This document shows positions 5,995 to 14,759 of a DNA stretch of 20,908 nt, piece by piece. The position numbers and the translations under genes are program-made. Positions within the stretch are counted from its first letter, which is position 1. Each line of letters begins with the position of its first letter. The DNA lies in assembly GCA_947072805.1 (NCBI GenBank), contig CAMTJK010000023.1, positions 1 through 20,908 of the forward strand, read 5' to 3'. Source of the stretch: an uncultured Prevotella sp. (GTDB lineage Bacteria > Bacteroidota > Bacteroidia > Bacteroidales > Bacteroidaceae). Under the pieces are notes generated by a model. It saw only the letters and a list, made by a program, of their open reading frames with translations. It was not told the DNA's origin and made no database searches.

Positions 5995-7758
5995 TTATTC
6001 TTGATGTAAATCAACGCGTAACTGCAATTCTTCGAGCTGTTTCGGGTCAAGTTCGCCCGGTGCATCGAGCATTACATCCCTTCCGCTGTTGTTTTTCGGG
6101 AAGGCGATGCAGTCGCGTATGGAGTCGAGTCCTGCCATGATGCTTACAAAGCGGTCGAGGCCGAAGGCGAGACCGGCGTGGGGAGGAGCTCCATATTTGA
6201 AAGCGTTGATAAGGAAGCCGAATTGTGCCATGGCGCGTTCGGGTGTGAATCCGAGAATGCGGAACATCTTTTCCTGCAGTTTTCCGTCATGTATTCTGAG
6301 GCTTCCGCCGCCAACCTCTATACCGTTGCAAACGAAGTCGTAGGCTTTAGCCCTCACTTGTTCGGGGTGTTCGTCGAGCAGTGGAATGTCGTCGGGGTTG
6401 GGCATGGTGAACGGATGATGTGTAGCCATGAGCCTTTGCTCTTCGTCGCTCCATTCAAAGAGTGGGAAGTCTACAATCCACAGACATTCAAATTTGTTCT
6501 TGTCGCGCAGTCCGAGGCGGTCTCCCATTTCGAGGCGCAGTGTACAGAGTTGTGTACGTGTCTTGTTGGCTTTATCTCCGGAGAGAATGAGAACGAGGTC
6601 GCCGTCCTTTGCTCCCATTTTTTCTTTCAGAGCCAGCCATGTCTCCGGCGTGTAGAATTTGTCGATGCTTGACTTCACGCTTCCGTCTTCGTTATATTTT
6701 ACGTATACAAGACCTTTGGCTCCCACTTGCGGGCGTTTTACGAAGTCTGTCAGCTGGTCGAGCTGTTTGCGTGTGTAGTTGGCACATCCGGGCACGCATA
6801 TGCCGCCTATATATTCGGCAGTATCGAACACGGGGAACGTTCCGGTGCCTTTCAGTACGTCCATAAGTTCCACGAATTCCATGCCAAAGCGCAGGTCAGG
6901 TTTGTCGCTTCCGAAACGTCTCATAGCCTCATGCCATGTCATCTGCTGCAGTTTGGCCGGCAATTCCACGCCGCGCACCTCCTTGAACAGGTGTCTTGCC
7001 ATGTCTTCAAACAAGTCTATCACATCATCTTGCTCTACGAAACTCATTTCGCAGTCTATCTGTGTGAATTCCGGCTGCCTGTCGGCGCGCAGGTCCTCAT
7101 CGCGGAAACATTTTGCTATCTGGAAATATCTGTCAAATCCGCTCACCATGAGTAATTGCTTCAGTGTCTGCGGACTTTGTGGCAGAGCATAGAACTGTCC
7201 CGGATTCATTCTTGAGGGCACCACAAAGTCGCGTGCGCCTTCGGGCGTGGAGCCTATAAGTATAGGAGTCTCCACCTCAATGAAGTCTTTAGAGTCGAGG
7301 AAGTTGCGTATTAGTATGGTCATGCGGTGGCGCAGTTCGAGATTGTTTCTTACTGCGGGGCGTCTGAGGTCGAGATAGCGATATTTCATTCTGATGTCAT
7401 CGCCTCCATCTGTATTGTCTTCGATGGTGAAGGGCGGTGTGATACTTTCGCTCAGTACATTCAGTTCTCTGGCGATAATTTCGATATCTCCTGTTGGAAT
7501 GTTTTTGTTCTTGCTTTCTCTCTCGCTAACGGTGCCCGTCACCTGTATGCAGTATTCGCGTCCGAGTTTGTTGGCTCTTTCGCAGAGAGCGCTGTCTGTG
7601 GCTTCGTTAAAAACAAGCTGCGTAAGTCCATAGCGGTCGCGCAGATCGACAAATGTCATTCCTCCCATTTTGCGGCTGCGTTGTACCCATCCTGCGAGGG
7701 TCACGTTGCTGCCGGCATCGGAGAGACGAAGCTCTCCACATGTTTTACTTCTATACAT
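5995..7758 (-). CDS. aspS: Aspartate--tRNA ligase
   Basis: Charges tRNA-Asp with aspartate in the cytoplasm. The 587 residues are the full bacterial-type length. The N-terminal OB-fold anticodon-binding domain opens with TCGELRLSDAGSNVTLAGWVQRSRKMGGM (first ~110 residues). Class II motif 2 is FRDEDLRADRQPEFTQ at 218-233, and motif 3 is GLAFGLDRFVSI near residue 540. The GAD insertion domain typical of bacterial AspRS lies between (about 290-420). Nothing in the sequence tells whether it is the discriminating or the non-discriminating type. It is transcribed alone from a promoter at 7791-7822 and is divergent from the GH105 gene. Confidence 0.98.
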   Translation of the reverse strand: MYRSKTCGELRLSDAGSNVTLAGWVQRSRKMGGMTFVDLRDRYGLTQLVFNEATDSALCERANKLGREYCIQVTGTVSERESKNKNIPTGDIEIIARELNVLSESITPPFTIEDNTDGGDDIRMKYRYLDLRRPAVRNNLELRHRMTILIRNFLDSKDFIEVETPILIGSTPEGARDFVVPSRMNPGQFYALPQSPQTLKQLLMVSGFDRYFQIAKCFRDEDLRADRQPEFTQIDCEMSFVEQDDVIDLFEDMARHLFKEVRGVELPAKLQQMTWHEAMRRFGSDKPDLRFGMEFVELMDVLKGTGTFPVFDTAEYIGGICVPGCANYTRKQLDQLTDFVKRPQVGAKGLVYVKYNEDGSVKSSIDKFYTPETWLALKEKMGAKDGDLVLILSGDKANKTRTQLCTLRLEMGDRLGLRDKNKFECLWIVDFPLFEWSDEEQRLMATHHPFTMPNPDDIPLLDEHPEQVRAKAYDFVCNGIEVGGGSLRIHDGKLQEKMFRILGFTPERAMAQFGFLINAFKYGAPPHAGLAFGLDRFVSIMAGLDSIRDCIAFPKNNSGRDVMLDAPGELDPKQLEELQLRVDLHQE

Positions 7759-7790
7759 TATTATATATGTATTATGATTTCAAATGTTTG

Positions 7791-7822
7791 CAAAAATATA
7801 CAAAAATGCTCAAACCAACAAA
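7791..7822 (-). promoter_or_regulatory. Promoter of aspS
   Basis: On the minus strand the -7 box TATTTTTG (7798-7791) fully matches TAnnTTTG and TTTG lies at 7822-7819, 20 bases upstream. The aspS ATG follows after a leader of about 25 bases. Confidence 0.75.
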
Positions 7823-7981
7823 TTTTTACCCCTTTAATGGCTTCGTTGCCGTATTATTTCTATACCTTTTCGATACCATATAATGCGTAATGTGTGTTTT
7901 TCTGCACGTAATACCCATTCGACATTATGTAGGCACAAGCAGACGAAGCTATAATTTTACTCTTCTACATTCTAATTGACG

Positions 7982-8044
7982 ATTGCGCTAAATAGCAATT
8001 ATTCCGTTGTTTTGCTATCTTTCTCAGTTTTTTGTTTAACTTTG
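7982..8044 (+). promoter_or_regulatory. Promoter and possible operator of the GH105 gene
   Basis: The -7 box TAACTTTG (8037-8044) fully matches TAnnTTTG; TTTG at 8011-8014 lies 22 bases upstream as a possible -33 box. Just upstream, ATTGC (7982-7986) and GCAAT (7995-7999) form a short palindrome with an 8-base spacer, a candidate operator by position only. The -7 box overlaps an ATG at 8032, which argues against that codon as the start. Confidence 0.6.
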
Positions 8045-8070
8045 CAGAAGCTAATAACCAATTTACTAAG

Positions 8071-9192
8071 ATGAAAAAACTAATCACACTACTAATGTGT
8101 GCAGCGATGGCAACTTCATCGTATGCGCAGAATGAGGCACAGAGCAACGTGCTCAATGTGGCACGTAACGTAAACGACTACTTCATGGCAAAGTATGCCG
8201 ACCCCACGGAACCTACCAACGTGAAGCGTGTGCGTCCGAGCAACTTGTGGACACGCGCCGTATACTATGAGGGGCTGATGGCACTCTATTCGGTAGACAA
8301 GCAGCAGCGTTATATTGACTACACCGACACGTGGGCAAACTTCCACAAGTGGACGCCACGCAACGGCATAAAGACGCGTGACGCCGACGACCAGTGTTGC
8401 GGACAGACATACCTTGACCGTTTCGTCATGACAGGCGATTCTGCCATGTTGCGCCCCATACGCGAGAATCTGCAAGGGCAGATGGCTGAAGAAAAGATTG
8501 GCTATTGGACATGGATAGATGCCATACAGATGGCAATGCCGATATATGCCCAGATGTATAAGATTACGGGCGACCGCTCTTACATGGAGCATGGCATGAA
8601 GATGTACCGCTGGAGCCGTAACGAGTGTGGCGGCGGACTGTTCAACGAGGCTGACGGATTGTGGTGGCGCGATGCCGACTATGTGCCTCCATATAAGGAA
8701 AAAGACGGAAAAGATTGCTATTGGTCACGCGGCAACGGATGGGTGCTGGCTGCTCTCGTAAGAGTGATGGACCAACTTTCGCCTAAAGATAAAATATATA
8801 AAGAGGTAAAGAAGGACTTCCTCATGATGTGTGAGGGCTTGGCGAAGTGCCAGCGTGAGGACGGATTCTGGAATGTTAGTCTGGTTTCGCCCATCACTTA
8901 CGGCGGAAAGGAGACTACCGGCACGGCACTCTTCCTCTACGGCATAAGTTGGGGACTGCAGAAAGGATATCTGAAAGAGAAAATATATCGCCCCATAGCC
9001 GACAAGGCATGGACGGCAATGGTGAAGGATGCCGTACATAACGACGGCTTCCTCGGATATGTGCAGGGCACAGGCAAAGACCCATCGGCAGGTCAGCCCG
9101 TAACTTACGACAAGGTTCCCGACTTTGATGACTATGGTGTGGGATGCTTCCTGCTCGGTGCTGTAGAATACTACAAGTTGCTTGCCAAATAA
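8071..9192 (+). CDS. Secreted glycoside hydrolase, GH105 type (unsaturated uronyl hydrolase)
   Basis: Probably removes the 4,5-unsaturated uronic acid left at the non-reducing end of oligosaccharides by polysaccharide lyases, as YteR/YesR-type unsaturated rhamnogalacturonyl hydrolases do. The start at 8071 is chosen because it gives a clean signal peptide (MKKLITLLMCAAMATSSYA, cleavage before Q20) and leaves the promoter -7 box upstream. The product has 373 residues, usual for an (alpha/alpha)6-barrel of this family. Visible motifs are DADDQCCGQ (104-112), WTWIDAIQMAMP with the likely catalytic D150, and YWSRGNGWVLAAL (217-229), corresponding to the WARGNGW motif of YteR. It is a single-gene unit with its own terminator and no lyase or SusC/D pair beside it. 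The precise substrate is not determined; GH88-like activity is an alternative. Confidence 0.88.
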   Translation: MKKLITLLMCAAMATSSYAQNEAQSNVLNVARNVNDYFMAKYADPTEPTNVKRVRPSNLWTRAVYYEGLMALYSVDKQQRYIDYTDTWANFHKWTPRNGIKTRDADDQCCGQTYLDRFVMTGDSAMLRPIRENLQGQMAEEKIGYWTWIDAIQMAMPIYAQMYKITGDRSYMEHGMKMYRWSRNECGGGLFNEADGLWWRDADYVPPYKEKDGKDCYWSRGNGWVLAALVRVMDQLSPKDKIYKEVKKDFLMMCEGLAKCQREDGFWNVSLVSPITYGGKETTGTALFLYGISWGLQKGYLKEKIYRPIADKAWTAMVKDAVHNDGFLGYVQGTGKDPSAGQPVTYDKVPDFDDYGVGCFLLGAVEYYKLLAK

Positions 9193-9208
9193 CCGGCAAT
9201 AAAACCTC

Positions 9209-9290
9209 AACCGCATTGTGAGAGACGATGATCTCTAAGGCAATATTATGTCGGATCATCGGACGGAGACTCTCATAATGCGGTTTTTTT
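9209..9290 (+). terminator. Long intrinsic terminator of the GH105 gene
   Basis: AACCGCATTGTGAGAG (9209-9224) pairs with CTCTCATAATGCGGTT (9270-9285) with one G-U wobble on the plus strand. Inside it, CGATGATC (9226-9233) pairs with GATCATCG (9254-9261), capped by a 20-base loop. A T-tract follows at 9284-9290. The hairpin spans 77 bases, much longer than a standard terminator stem. Confidence 0.8.
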
Positions 9291-9475
9291 GTTTCCAACA
9301 TAGCCCGCTATGTCTTCGCCAAAGCGGTTGCAATCCGGCACACAGATAGACGAATCACAGATGAATCTAAAAAAAAAGACTGTAAAATCAAATATTTATC
9401 CGCTTGTGCTCGGCTAATGCCCTGCTTGGGTGAAAATCAGATGATTATTTGAGCTGAATTCTCGTAGATTTTGTA

Positions 9476-9505
9476 TACATTTGCATAAAAACAAAAACAC
9501 GGAGG
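9476..9505 (+). promoter_or_regulatory. Promoter and ribosome-binding site of ftcD
   Basis: TACATTTG at 9476-9483 fully matches the -7 consensus TAnnTTTG; no well-spaced -33 box is evident. GGAGG at 9501-9505 lies three bases before the ftcD ATG, which is close for a Shine-Dalgarno site but rare enough in this genome to note. This promoter probably drives the whole histidine-degradation operon. Confidence 0.65.
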
Positions 9506-9508
9506 AAT

Positions 9509-11218
9509 ATGGCTAATCTGAAACAAATTGTAGAGTGCGTTCCTAACTTCAGCGAGGGGCGCAACATGGATGTTATCCGCCAAATCACAGCAGAAATAGA
9601 AAGTGTAAAGGGAGTGAGTCTGCTCGATGTCGATCCGGGTGAAGCCACTAACCGCACTGTTGTTACCTTTGTCGGAGAACCCGACGTGGTGCTGGAAGCT
9701 GCCTTCCGCAGTGTGCGCAAGGCGGCACAACTCATTGACATGCGACAACATCATGGAGCCCATCCGCGAATGGGAGCAACGGACGTATTGCCAATAATTC
9801 CCGTTTCAGGAATAACACTCGAAGAATGCGCCGAACTTGCACGCTCGCTTGCCAGACGTATCGCCGACGAACTGCAGATACCCTGCTACTGTTATGAGGC
9901 GGCCGCCTTTACCCCCGAACGCAAGAATCTTGCCGTATGCAGGGAGGGCGAATATGAGGCGCTTGCCGAGAAAATATCAACGGAAGGCAGACAACCCGAC
10001 TTCGGAACCAGACCGATTGACGAAGCCATGCAACGCAGCGGATGTACGGCAGTGGGCGCACGCGACTTCCTCATCGCCGTAAACTTTAACCTCAACACAA
10101 CATCAACCAGACGCGCCAATGCCATTGCATTCGACGTAAGAGAAAAGGGACGCCCCATAAGGGAGGGTAACCCCATAGTAGGCAAGATAATACGCGACGT
10201 AAATGGCAATCCGCTGATGAAGCCCGGTACACTCAAGGCAACAAAAGCCATAGGATGGTATATAGACGAGTACGGAGTAGCACAGGTGTCAATGAATATG
10301 ACAAACCTAAGCGTCACACCCCTTCATGTAGCTTTTGATGAGGTGTGCCGTTGCGCCTCTCTGCGGGGCATACGTGTCACCGGAACCGAGATTGTTGGGC
10401 TTGTTCCTAAAAAGACACTTCTAGATGCCGGAAGATATTTCCTCGAAAAGCAGCATCGCTCTGTAGGTATTCCCGAAATTGACATCATCAACATCGCGGT
10501 GAAGAGTATGGGACTTGATGACCTCAAACCATTCAATCCGCGTGAGAAGGTGATTGAATATATGCTTGAAGATGCAGGAAACGCAACGGCAAAGAAACTT
10601 GTAGACCTCACAGTAAAAGCTTTTGCCGAGGAAACCTCGCGCGAGAGCCCGGCTCCCGGCGGCGGAACCATATCGGCATATATGGGCGCTCTCGGTGCTG
10701 CGCTTGGCACGATGGTGGCAAATCTTTCGAGCCACAAGGCCGGATGGGACGAGCGTTGGGAAGAATTCTCCGAATGGTCAGGACGCGGTCAGGCTCTTGT
10801 AGAAGAGCTATTGCACCTTGTGGATGAAGATACGGAAGCCTTCAATCGTATCATGACTGCATTCTCCATGCCCAAAAACACCGACGAAGACAAACGGCTG
10901 CGCTCTGAAGCCATACAGGCAGCCACACTTTATGCGGCCCAGGTGCCTTTACGCACCATGCAGATATCCATGCGTGTGTTTGATATATGTCGTGCCATGG
11001 CAGAAACGGGCAACCCCAACAGTGTTTCAGATGCCGGGGTAGGTGCACTTGCTGCAAGAGCCGCTGTGCTCGGTGCCGGTCTGAACGTAAAAATAAACGC
11101 AGCCTCGCTGAAAGACCGTACCACAGCCGAAATGCTTGTAGCAGAAGCTAAGGCTCTTATGGAGCAAGCCGATGTGGCAGAGAGAGAAATAATGAGAATC
11201 ACGGATGCGAAAATATAA
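9509..11218 (+). CDS. ftcD: Bifunctional glutamate formimidoyltransferase / formimidotetrahydrofolate cyclodeaminase
   Basis: Carries out the last two steps of histidine breakdown: it moves the formimino group from N-formiminoglutamate to tetrahydrofolate, giving glutamate, then releases ammonia to form 5,10-methenyl-tetrahydrofolate. At 569 residues it has both domains in one chain. The transferase part (1 to about 325) starts ECVPNFSEGRNMDVI and contains HHGAHPRMGATDVLP (81-95), with H82 at the position of the catalytic His of mammalian FTCD. The cyclodeaminase part (about 370-569) contains FAEETSRESPAPGGGTISAYMGALGAALG. It is the first gene of ftcD-hutU-hutH-hutI. Its presence explains why no hutG or hutF is needed: the one-carbon unit is kept on folate. 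Confidence 0.96.
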   Translation: MANLKQIVECVPNFSEGRNMDVIRQITAEIESVKGVSLLDVDPGEATNRTVVTFVGEPDVVLEAAFRSVRKAAQLIDMRQHHGAHPRMGATDVLPIIPVSGITLEECAELARSLARRIADELQIPCYCYEAAAFTPERKNLAVCREGEYEALAEKISTEGRQPDFGTRPIDEAMQRSGCTAVGARDFLIAVNFNLNTTSTRRANAIAFDVREKGRPIREGNPIVGKIIRDVNGNPLMKPGTLKATKAIGWYIDEYGVAQVSMNMTNLSVTPLHVAFDEVCRCASLRGIRVTGTEIVGLVPKKTLLDAGRYFLEKQHRSVGIPEIDIINIAVKSMGLDDLKPFNPREKVIEYMLEDAGNATAKKLVDLTVKAFAEETSRESPAPGGGTISAYMGALGAALGTMVANLSSHKAGWDERWEEFSEWSGRGQALVEELLHLVDEDTEAFNRIMTAFSMPKNTDEDKRLRSEAIQAATLYAAQVPLRTMQISMRVFDICRAMAETGNPNSVSDAGVGALAARAAVLGAGLNVKINAASLKDRTTAEMLVAEAKALMEQADVAEREIMRITDAKI

Positions 11219-11253
11219 TAAAGGAACTTTTGTTACATTAAATATTACAAAGA

Positions 11254-13269
11254 ATGACACACGAAGAGTTTGTTGCCGACATAAGAGCCGGCATACCAGA
11301 TGAGTTGCCCGAGCTGCAACCGTATGATCATGAAATAAACCATGCTCCCAAACGCAAGGACATTCTTACTGCCGACGAGAAGCGTCTTGCCTTGCGTAAT
11401 GCCCTGCGATATTTCCCCAAACATCTCCACGAGAGCCTTGCTCCGGAGTTTGCCGACGAGTTGAACCGCTACGGACGTATTTACATGTACCGTTATCGTC
11501 CGCATTATGAGATGTATGCCCGTCCGATAGACGATTATCCGCATCGCTCGCTTCAGGCAGCCGCCATCATGATGATGATTCAGAACAATTTAGACAAGGC
11601 AGTGGCACAACATCCTCACGAACTGATTACATACGGAGGCAACGGTGCCGTGTTCCAAAATTGGGCACAATATAGGCTTGTGATGAAATATCTGAGCGAA
11701 ATGACAGACGAACAGACTCTTGTAATGTATTCCGGACATCCGCTCGGGCTGTTCCCTTCACACCGTAATGCGCCACGGGTGGTTGTTACCAACGGCATGG
11801 TGATACCTAATTATTCTAAGCCCGATGATTGGGAGCGCCTGAATGCGCTTGGTGTAAGCCAATACGGACAGATGACGGCAGGCTCGTATATGTATATTGG
11901 TCCGCAGGGCATTGTACACGGCACTACGATTACAGTGCTTAATGCTGCCCGCAAGCATCTCAAAGACGGACAGCGTGACATAAGGGGAATGCTTTTTGTC
12001 ACGGCAGGATTGGGTGGCATGTCTGGAGCTCAGCCCAAGGCGGGAAACATAGCCGGTGTGGTGAGTGTAACGGCTGAGATAAATCCGAAAGCTGCCCGCA
12101 AACGATATGAACAGGGATGGGTGGACGAGATGTATGATAGCCTTGACGAACTTATGCCTTCCATACGCCGTGCTGTAGAGGAGAGGCGTACTGTCTCGAT
12201 GGCATACGTAGGTAACGTGGTGGATCTGTGGGAACGACTTGCCGATGAGGACATACGCGTAGATCTCGGCAGTGACCAGACTTCGCTCCACAATCCGTTT
12301 GCAGGAGGATACTATCCCGTGGGTATGACACTCGAGGAGTCCAACATGTTGATGGCATCGGAACCGGAGTTGTTTAAGGAGAAGGTATATGAATCGCTTC
12401 GCAGGCAAGTGGCAGCTATCAACAAACTTACTGCACGAGGCATGTATTTCTTTGACTATGGCAATGCCTTCCTGCTAATGTCGAGCCGTGCCGGAGCCGA
12501 TATTATGCGCGATGACAGACATTTCCGATATCCATCGTATGTACAGGACATAATGGGACCTATGTTTTTCGATTACGGCTTCGGCCCGTTCCGCTGGGTA
12601 TGCTCGTCAGGCAATCCGGATGACCTTGCCGTCAGCGACCGTCTGGCAGCCGAGGTGCTTGAAGATATGCTGAAGAGTGCTCCCGATGATATTCGCGGTC
12701 AGCTTGCCGACAACCTACACTGGATACGTGAGGCAGGACGTAACAATCTTGTGGTCGGTTCGCAGGCACGTATCCTTTATGCTGATGCAGAAGGACGCAG
12801 CCGCATAGCTCTCGCATTCAATGATGCCATACGCCGCGGCGAAATAAGTCGTCCGATAGTGCTTGGACGTGATCATCATGATGTCTCGGGCACCGATTCA
12901 CCGTTCCGCGAAACATCCAACATCTATGACGGCTCGCAATTTTGTGCCGACATGGCTGTGCATAATGTGATAGGCGATGCTTTCCGTGGGGCTACGTGGG
13001 TGAGCCTGCATAATGGCGGAGGAGTAGGATGGGGCGAAGTGATAAACGGTGGCTTCGGTATGGTAATCGACGGTAGCGAGGATGCAGACAGACGCATACG
13101 CGAGATGCTCTTCTGGGATGTGAACAATGGCATTGCACGCCGCTCATGGGCACGCAACAGTGGCTCGGTAGACGCCATAAGGAGAGAGATGGCACGTACT
13201 CCAAAACTACGGGTGACAATGGCAAATATTGTTGATGACGACATAATAGAAAGAGTATATGGAAAATAA
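11254..13269 (+). CDS. hutU: Urocanate hydratase
   Basis: Converts urocanate to 4-imidazolone-5-propionate with NAD+ as an electrophilic cofactor. The 671 residues are much longer than the ~555 of the Pseudomonas/Bacillus enzyme and match the long form found in Bacteroidetes and eukaryotes. Family landmarks are ITYGGNGAVFQNWAQY (125-140), YSGHPLGLFPSH (159-170), TAGSYMYIGPQGIVHGT (208-224), the NAD-binding GLGGMSGAQPKAG (252-264), and SSGNPDDLAVSDR further on. It starts 35 bases after ftcD, and its stop lies 4 bases before the preferred hutH start. No internal promoter is seen, so it belongs to the ftcD transcript. Confidence 0.96.
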   Translation: MTHEEFVADIRAGIPDELPELQPYDHEINHAPKRKDILTADEKRLALRNALRYFPKHLHESLAPEFADELNRYGRIYMYRYRPHYEMYARPIDDYPHRSLQAAAIMMMIQNNLDKAVAQHPHELITYGGNGAVFQNWAQYRLVMKYLSEMTDEQTLVMYSGHPLGLFPSHRNAPRVVVTNGMVIPNYSKPDDWERLNALGVSQYGQMTAGSYMYIGPQGIVHGTTITVLNAARKHLKDGQRDIRGMLFVTAGLGGMSGAQPKAGNIAGVVSVTAEINPKAARKRYEQGWVDEMYDSLDELMPSIRRAVEERRTVSMAYVGNVVDLWERLADEDIRVDLGSDQTSLHNPFAGGYYPVGMTLEESNMLMASEPELFKEKVYESLRRQVAAINKLTARGMYFFDYGNAFLLMSSRAGADIMRDDRHFRYPSYVQDIMGPMFFDYGFGPFRWVCSSGNPDDLAVSDRLAAEVLEDMLKSAPDDIRGQLADNLHWIREAGRNNLVVGSQARILYADAEGRSRIALAFNDAIRRGEISRPIVLGRDHHDVSGTDSPFRETSNIYDGSQFCADMAVHNVIGDAFRGATWVSLHNGGGVGWGEVINGGFGMVIDGSEDADRRIREMLFWDVNNGIARRSWARNSGSVDAIRREMARTPKLRVTMANIVDDDIIERVYGK

Positions 13270-13273
13270 AGTC

Positions 13274-14755
13274 ATGATACATACAATTAGCGCCGAACAT
13301 CTTACCATAGAAAGAATAGGCGAGATAATATATAAAGGATATAAACTTGAAATAGGTGAAGATGCCATATCACGTATAAGGCGTTGCCGCAAATATCTCG
13401 ACGAGAAAATATCCAATAGCAACCAGCCGGTATATGGCGTGACGACAGGCTTTGGCTCATTGTGCAATGTGTCTATAGGAAAAGATCAGTTAAGCGAGCT
13501 ACAGATAAATCTCATAAAATCGCATGCTTGCGGAACCGGTGACCGTGTTCCGAACGATATTGTGAAGATTATGATGCTGCTCAAGGTACAATCGCTCAGT
13601 TATGGGTATTCGGGTTGCAAGCTCGACACTGTGGAGCAGATAGTCCGTTTCTTCAATAACGACATATATCCAATTGTATATAAGCAAGGCTCACTTGGAG
13701 CTTCTGGCGACCTTGTCCCCTTAGCCCACATGACCCTTCCGCTGCTCGGACTTGGAGAGGTGGAGTACAGAGGGAAAGTGATGACAGGGGCGGAAGTATT
13801 GCGTAAGATGCGCTGGAAGCCTATAGAACTCGCGTCAAAAGAGGGTCTTGCACTGCTCAATGGAACACAGAATATGAGTGCATTCGCTGTGTGGTCGTTG
13901 TTGCAGGCAGATCGCCTCAGTCGCTGGGCTGACACCATTGCGGCAATATCACTTGATGCTTTCGACGGACTAGTGGAACCTTTCACTCATGCTGTACATG
14001 CAGTGAGACCACATCCGGGACAGATAGAGACAGCTGCACGAATGCGCGAGTTGCTTGAAGGCAGCGAGATAGTGAACAACACAAAGGCTCATGTGCAGGA
14101 TCCTTATTCTTTCAGATGTGTACCTCAAGTGCATGGCGCTGTGAAGGATACTATCAGATACGTACGTTCGGTAATAGATATAGAAATAAATTCAGCAACA
14201 GACAATCCGACAGTATGTCCTGATGAAGACCTTATTATTTCGGCTGGCAATTTCCATGGCGAACCTATAGCGTTGCCCATTGATTTCCTTTCGATTGCAA
14301 TGAGCGAATTGGCAAACATATCCGAACGTCGCATTTACAGACTTGTTTCTGGAAGTCGAGGATTACCCAATTTCCTCGTTGCAACACCTGGTATCAACAG
14401 CGGATTTATGATAACGCAATATACGGCTGCCTCTGTGGTGAGCCTCAACAAGTCACTTGCCATGCCGTCGTCGGTGGACAGCATACCGTCGTGCCAAGAC
14501 CAGGAAGACCATGTGAGCATGGGAGCTAATGCCGCCATCAAACTTTATATGGTTGTGAAGAATACAGAAAGAGTGCTTGCCATTGAACTTTTTAACGCCA
14601 TGCAGGCTCTCGACTTCAGACAACCGCTGAAATCATCGCCTAAAATAATGAAAATTTACGAGGAGTTCCGTAAGGAAGTTCCGTTCATTCTAAACGACGA
14701 GTTGATGTATCCGTATATAGAAGGTTCCATAAGATTCATCGGCAGACAAATATAG
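13274..14755 (+). CDS. hutH: Histidine ammonia-lyase
   Basis: Removes ammonia from L-histidine to give urocanate, the entry step of the pathway. The electrophilic MIO prosthetic group forms from the Ala-Ser-Gly triplet in GSLGASGDLVPLAHM, and the catalytic tyrosine lies in YGVTTGFG. Two starts are possible. The ATG at 13274 (493 residues) puts the tyrosine at 54 and the triplet at 143-145, one off the well-known Pseudomonas numbering, and follows the hutU stop without overlap. The ATG at 13259 (498 residues) overlaps hutU by 11 bases. I prefer 13274. Other conserved parts are the QDPYSFRCVPQVHGA segment, the ATDNPTV motif and SSVDSIPSCQDQEDHVSMG. All core active-site residues are present. Confidence 0.96.
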   Translation: MIHTISAEHLTIERIGEIIYKGYKLEIGEDAISRIRRCRKYLDEKISNSNQPVYGVTTGFGSLCNVSIGKDQLSELQINLIKSHACGTGDRVPNDIVKIMMLLKVQSLSYGYSGCKLDTVEQIVRFFNNDIYPIVYKQGSLGASGDLVPLAHMTLPLLGLGEVEYRGKVMTGAEVLRKMRWKPIELASKEGLALLNGTQNMSAFAVWSLLQADRLSRWADTIAAISLDAFDGLVEPFTHAVHAVRPHPGQIETAARMRELLEGSEIVNNTKAHVQDPYSFRCVPQVHGAVKDTIRYVRSVIDIEINSATDNPTVCPDEDLIISAGNFHGEPIALPIDFLSIAMSELANISERRIYRLVSGSRGLPNFLVATPGINSGFMITQYTAASVVSLNKSLAMPSSVDSIPSCQDQEDHVSMGANAAIKLYMVVKNTERVLAIELFNAMQALDFRQPLKSSPKIMKIYEEFRKEVPFILNDELMYPYIEGSIRFIGRQI

Positions 14756-14759
14756 TGAA

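Larger units (their letters stand above)
9193..9508. other. Intergenic region between the GH105 gene and ftcD
   Basis: No gene is supported. It holds the long terminator of the GH105 gene (9209-9290), a short palindrome ACATAGC-CC-GCTATGT (9298-9313), an A-rich stretch near 9368-9378, and the promoter of the histidine operon (9476-9483). Confidence 0.7.

Noticed and set aside
8032..8070. Upstream ATG at 8032 as start of the GH105 gene
   Set aside because: It overlaps the -7 promoter box at 8037-8044 and would bury the signal peptide; the ATG at 8071 gives a clean signal sequence.
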